DNA from: Lacinutrix sp. WUR7
GTDB taxonomy: Bacteria > Bacteroidota > Bacteroidia > Flavobacteriales > Flavobacteriaceae
DNA length: 64,000 nucleotides
Direction: 5' to 3'
Assembly: GCF_016864015.1 (NCBI RefSeq)
Contig: NZ_CP045067.1
Span: 221,001 to 285,000, forward strand
In this document: piece after piece, positions 61,740 to 64,000 of the stretch
How positions within the stretch are numbered: the first letter of the stretch is position 1
Layout: each line of letters opens with the position of its first letter
Translations under genes and position numbers: made by a program
Notes under the pieces: generated by a model
Databases searched by the model: none
The model's input: only the letters and a program-made list of their open reading frames with translations
What the model was told of the DNA's origin: nothing

Positions 61740-63998
61740 ATGCAGAACAAGTTAAAATCCTATTTAAAAACCACCGAATTATTCCTGAAAGGCTCTAGTT
61801 TTTACAGAGGAGTTGTATTAACTATTGCTGTTGTTTTACCGCTATTTATTTTTAATGCTATTGGCTTATTTGCCTATGCTCCTGCTATTGCTCTTGGTAC
61901 TTTTTTAAATGCACCAAGTGATATTCCTGGAAGTTTAAAACGTAAAATTAATGGGATCTTAATTAGCATTGTGCTTACCATGTTGGTTACATTTATTGTT
62001 TTTATAACCAAACCTGTTTTTGTTTTACTACTCATAGCCATTGCTATTTTAAGTTTTGCAATTAGTTTAATTTCGGTGTATGGTTTTAGAGCTTCGTTAA
62101 TTTCCTTTTCCGGATTATTAGCCATTGTATTGGCATTAGCTGTTACAAAGCCAGATTTAAAATCGATGTTGCTTCATGTTGGTTTATTAGGAATAGGAGG
62201 TTTATGGTATTTAACCGTTTCCTTATTATCGAATTGGTTGTTTCCTAAAAAGGATGACGACCAATTACTATCTGATACATTATCCCTTACTGGAAAATAT
62301 TTAAAAGTTAGAGCCAAGCTACTTACCAAGCCGAATAAACGTGAAAAACTTTCCACAAAAGCATTTGTACTTCAAACACAAATAAGTGAAAAACACGAAA
62401 CATTAAGAGAGTTACTTTTTGAAGGCAGAAAACGTTCTGGGAGATCGCATTCTAATGAACGACGCCTTTTAATATTTATATCTTTAGTCGATATTTTTGA
62501 ATTGGCATTAGCAAACTCTTTAGATTATTCTAAAATAGATTCGCTATTTGGCTTGCATAAAACGTATTTAAAACCTTTCAAAAAAATGAATAAAGTCATG
62601 GGTAATCACCTCATCACTTTATCGGAGCTTTTAATAAAAAAAGGAAAACTTCCAGATATCGATTTATTAAATAAAGCAGCTAAAAAAACAGAGCAGGCAA
62701 TACTAGAATATGTCGACCAAGTAGGATTACCAAAAGCTCGTGAAGGCGCAATTACCCTTCGAAATCTTCAAGATTACCAAAAGCAATTAGTACAAGAAGT
62801 CAAAGCCATTAGACGTGTATTAAGCAAGGTAAAAGACAATTCAAAAGCAAGGTTAAAAACACAAGAGTCAAAACAATTTCTAACCTCGCAAGAATACAAT
62901 TTTAATATATTATTACAGCATTTTAGTTTTAATTCGCCAATGTTAAGGCATGCATTACGACTTTCTACTGCTATTGTTTTCGGCTTTTTATTAGGTAGTT
63001 TATTAGACTTAAAAAATGCCTATTGGATTATACTAACCATCATTGTGATCATGCGTCCTAATTATGGTTTAACTAAAGAACGTTCTAAAAATAGAATTAT
63101 AGGAACCATTATTGGAGCAGTAATAGCAACAAGCATTATTTTAATTACAAAAAACACGACGGTTTATATGGTATTGGCTGTTGTATCCTTAACTTTTGCT
63201 TTTTCTTTAATTCAGCAAAGCTATAAAGTTGGCGCTGCTTTTATCACTTTAAATATTGTGTTTGTTTACGCCTTGATAGATCCTAATGCATTTTTGGTGG
63301 TTCAATATCGTGTTATAGATACTATACTTGGAGCTACCATTGCAGTTCTAGCCAACTATTTATTGTTCCCAAGTTGGGAATATAAAAACCTAAATACTGT
63401 TATTGTAGATGTTATGCTTTCTAATAGCAAATACTTAGAAGCCACTAAGAATTTATACCATAACAAAAAGGAAAATAGTTTAGCGTATAAATTATCCCGA
63501 AAGAAGGCTTTTTTGGCCATGAGTAATTTAAATGCAGCCTTTCAAAGATTAACACAAGATCCAAAATCGAAACAAAAAGAATCGGCTTTAATTTATGAAA
63601 TGGTAACCTTAAACCACACGGTTCTTTCTGCTATTGCATCTATTGGAACCTATATTTTAAATCATAAAACCACTTCTGCTTCCGAGGAGTTTGATACTAT
63701 TATTGCAGATATTACGACTTCCTTAAAACAAGCGGCTTCCAAATTAGAGAGTAATGAAACGCTTACAGTTTCCGAAGAAAATGAAATTGCACAAGCACAT
63801 GAAAAACTGCAAAAACGCTATGCTTATTTATCGCAAAAAAGAGATATCGCGATTCAAGCTGGTCAGACCCAAATTGATACTAAAACCCTATTAAATCTGC
63901 AAGAAGCACATTTGATTAGCAATCAATTACTCTGGCTAAAATCGCTAGCTATTAATTTAAACAATGTGACTTTAAAGTATACTTCGGTTTTTAATTAA
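61740..63998 (+). CDS. FUSC family inner-membrane protein (YccS-like)
   Basis: A 752-aa integral membrane protein with two helix bundles: N-terminal (about 22-175; AVVLPLFIFNAIGLFAYAPAI) and C-terminal (about 395-540; LSTAIVFGFLLGSLLDL, YWIILTIIVIMRPNYGLTKER), the latter with the R-x-x-R/T motif of fusaric-acid resistance/YccS proteins. They are separated and followed by soluble coiled-coil domains. The stop at 63996-63998 is within the window. Family members transport aromatic acids or bulky compounds; substrate unknown. TACCTTTG just upstream is the probable promoter. Confidence 0.9.
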   Translation: MQNKLKSYLKTTELFLKGSSFYRGVVLTIAVVLPLFIFNAIGLFAYAPAIALGTFLNAPSDIPGSLKRKINGILISIVLTMLVTFIVFITKPVFVLLLIAIAILSFAISLISVYGFRASLISFSGLLAIVLALAVTKPDLKSMLLHVGLLGIGGLWYLTVSLLSNWLFPKKDDDQLLSDTLSLTGKYLKVRAKLLTKPNKREKLSTKAFVLQTQISEKHETLRELLFEGRKRSGRSHSNERRLLIFISLVDIFELALANSLDYSKIDSLFGLHKTYLKPFKKMNKVMGNHLITLSELLIKKGKLPDIDLLNKAAKKTEQAILEYVDQVGLPKAREGAITLRNLQDYQKQLVQEVKAIRRVLSKVKDNSKARLKTQESKQFLTSQEYNFNILLQHFSFNSPMLRHALRLSTAIVFGFLLGSLLDLKNAYWIILTIIVIMRPNYGLTKERSKNRIIGTIIGAVIATSIILITKNTTVYMVLAVVSLTFAFSLIQQSYKVGAAFITLNIVFVYALIDPNAFLVVQYRVIDTILGATIAVLANYLLFPSWEYKNLNTVIVDVMLSNSKYLEATKNLYHNKKENSLAYKLSRKKAFLAMSNLNAAFQRLTQDPKSKQKESALIYEMVTLNHTVLSAIASIGTYILNHKTTSASEEFDTIIADITTSLKQAASKLESNETLTVSEENEIAQAHEKLQKRYAYLSQKRDIAIQAGQTQIDTKTLLNLQEAHLISNQLLWLKSLAINLNNVTLKYTSVFN

Positions 63999-64000
63999 CG

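Noticed and set aside
1..64000. tRNA or rRNA genes
   Set aside because: I saw no GTTCRANNC-type arms in cloverleaf context or rRNA sequence; a tRNAscan run would be needed to exclude a tRNA fully.

Overview
The window reads as a chromosomal segment of a marine-type Flavobacteriaceae (Bacteroidota). It is AT-rich. Start regions carry Bacteroidota promoter boxes of the form TAnnTTTG instead of strong Shine-Dalgarno sites. Several secreted proteins end in type IX secretion (T9SS) sorting domains, lipoproteins have SCS/GCS-type lipoboxes, and gene content (bshC, the rpmB-rpmG-DUF4295-ftsY block, FAH-Hpt-cinA, CarboxypepD_reg-like proteins) is typical of the family. I saw no rRNA, tRNA, CRISPR array or IS transposase. 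The genus cannot be fixed from the sequence alone.

Layout. 1-6.3 kb: cell-envelope LysM/periplasmic-binding protein beside a DUF922-like gene, then guaA and bshC, all on the minus strand. 6.4-12.5 kb: secreted or lipoprotein genes on plus, with rimO on minus. 12.6-17.8 kb: a minus-strand housekeeping block (DnaQ-like exonuclease, FAH hydrolase, Hpt, cinA, rpmB, rpmG, DUF4295, ftsY). 17.8-19.1 kb: a tandem pair of exported glutaredoxin-like paralogues. 19.2-27.5 kb: E2 acyltransferase, glycosyltransferase, recR, Na+/solute symporter, CoA-binding protein, KAS III and GMC oxidoreductase. 27.6-32.1 kb: a stress cluster with htpG, small secreted proteins and an Hsp20; htpG has a convincing sigma-54 type promoter. 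32.4-39.4 kb: a dihydrouridine synthase, a YitT membrane protein preceded by two tiny ORFs each followed by a terminator, a conserved unknown gene and pyruvate carboxylase. 39.6-43.5 kb: a TPR hybrid histidine kinase, an EEP-family hydrolase, and a decayed second copy of the kinase's receiver domain.

43.5-56.7 kb is the accessory region: T9SS cargo proteins, a Yip1 membrane protein, a seven-repeat propeller protein, then two large single-gene antiviral-type modules. These are a DUF4011-like/SF1 helicase/Vsr-like nuclease of 1460 aa and a NACHT (STAND) NTPase of 964 aa. Each lies between short complementary ends (GTTGTAAGTA...TACTTACAAC and GTTAGGCAC...GTGCCTAAC), and the two are joined by a roughly 135-bp site with nested inverted repeats. 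That is the logic of integron gene cassettes with attC sites, although no integrase is in the window. Partial copies of the joining site occur at 47.0 and 56.7 kb, and a roughly 180-bp promoter-like module is present twice, at 45.6 and 48.7 kb. I consider this cassette-like defence array the most interesting feature.

56.8-64 kb returns to ordinary genes: an S15/CocE peptidase, miaE, a DUF3592 protein, a CarboxypepD_reg protein, a transglutaminase-like protein and a FUSC-family membrane protein.
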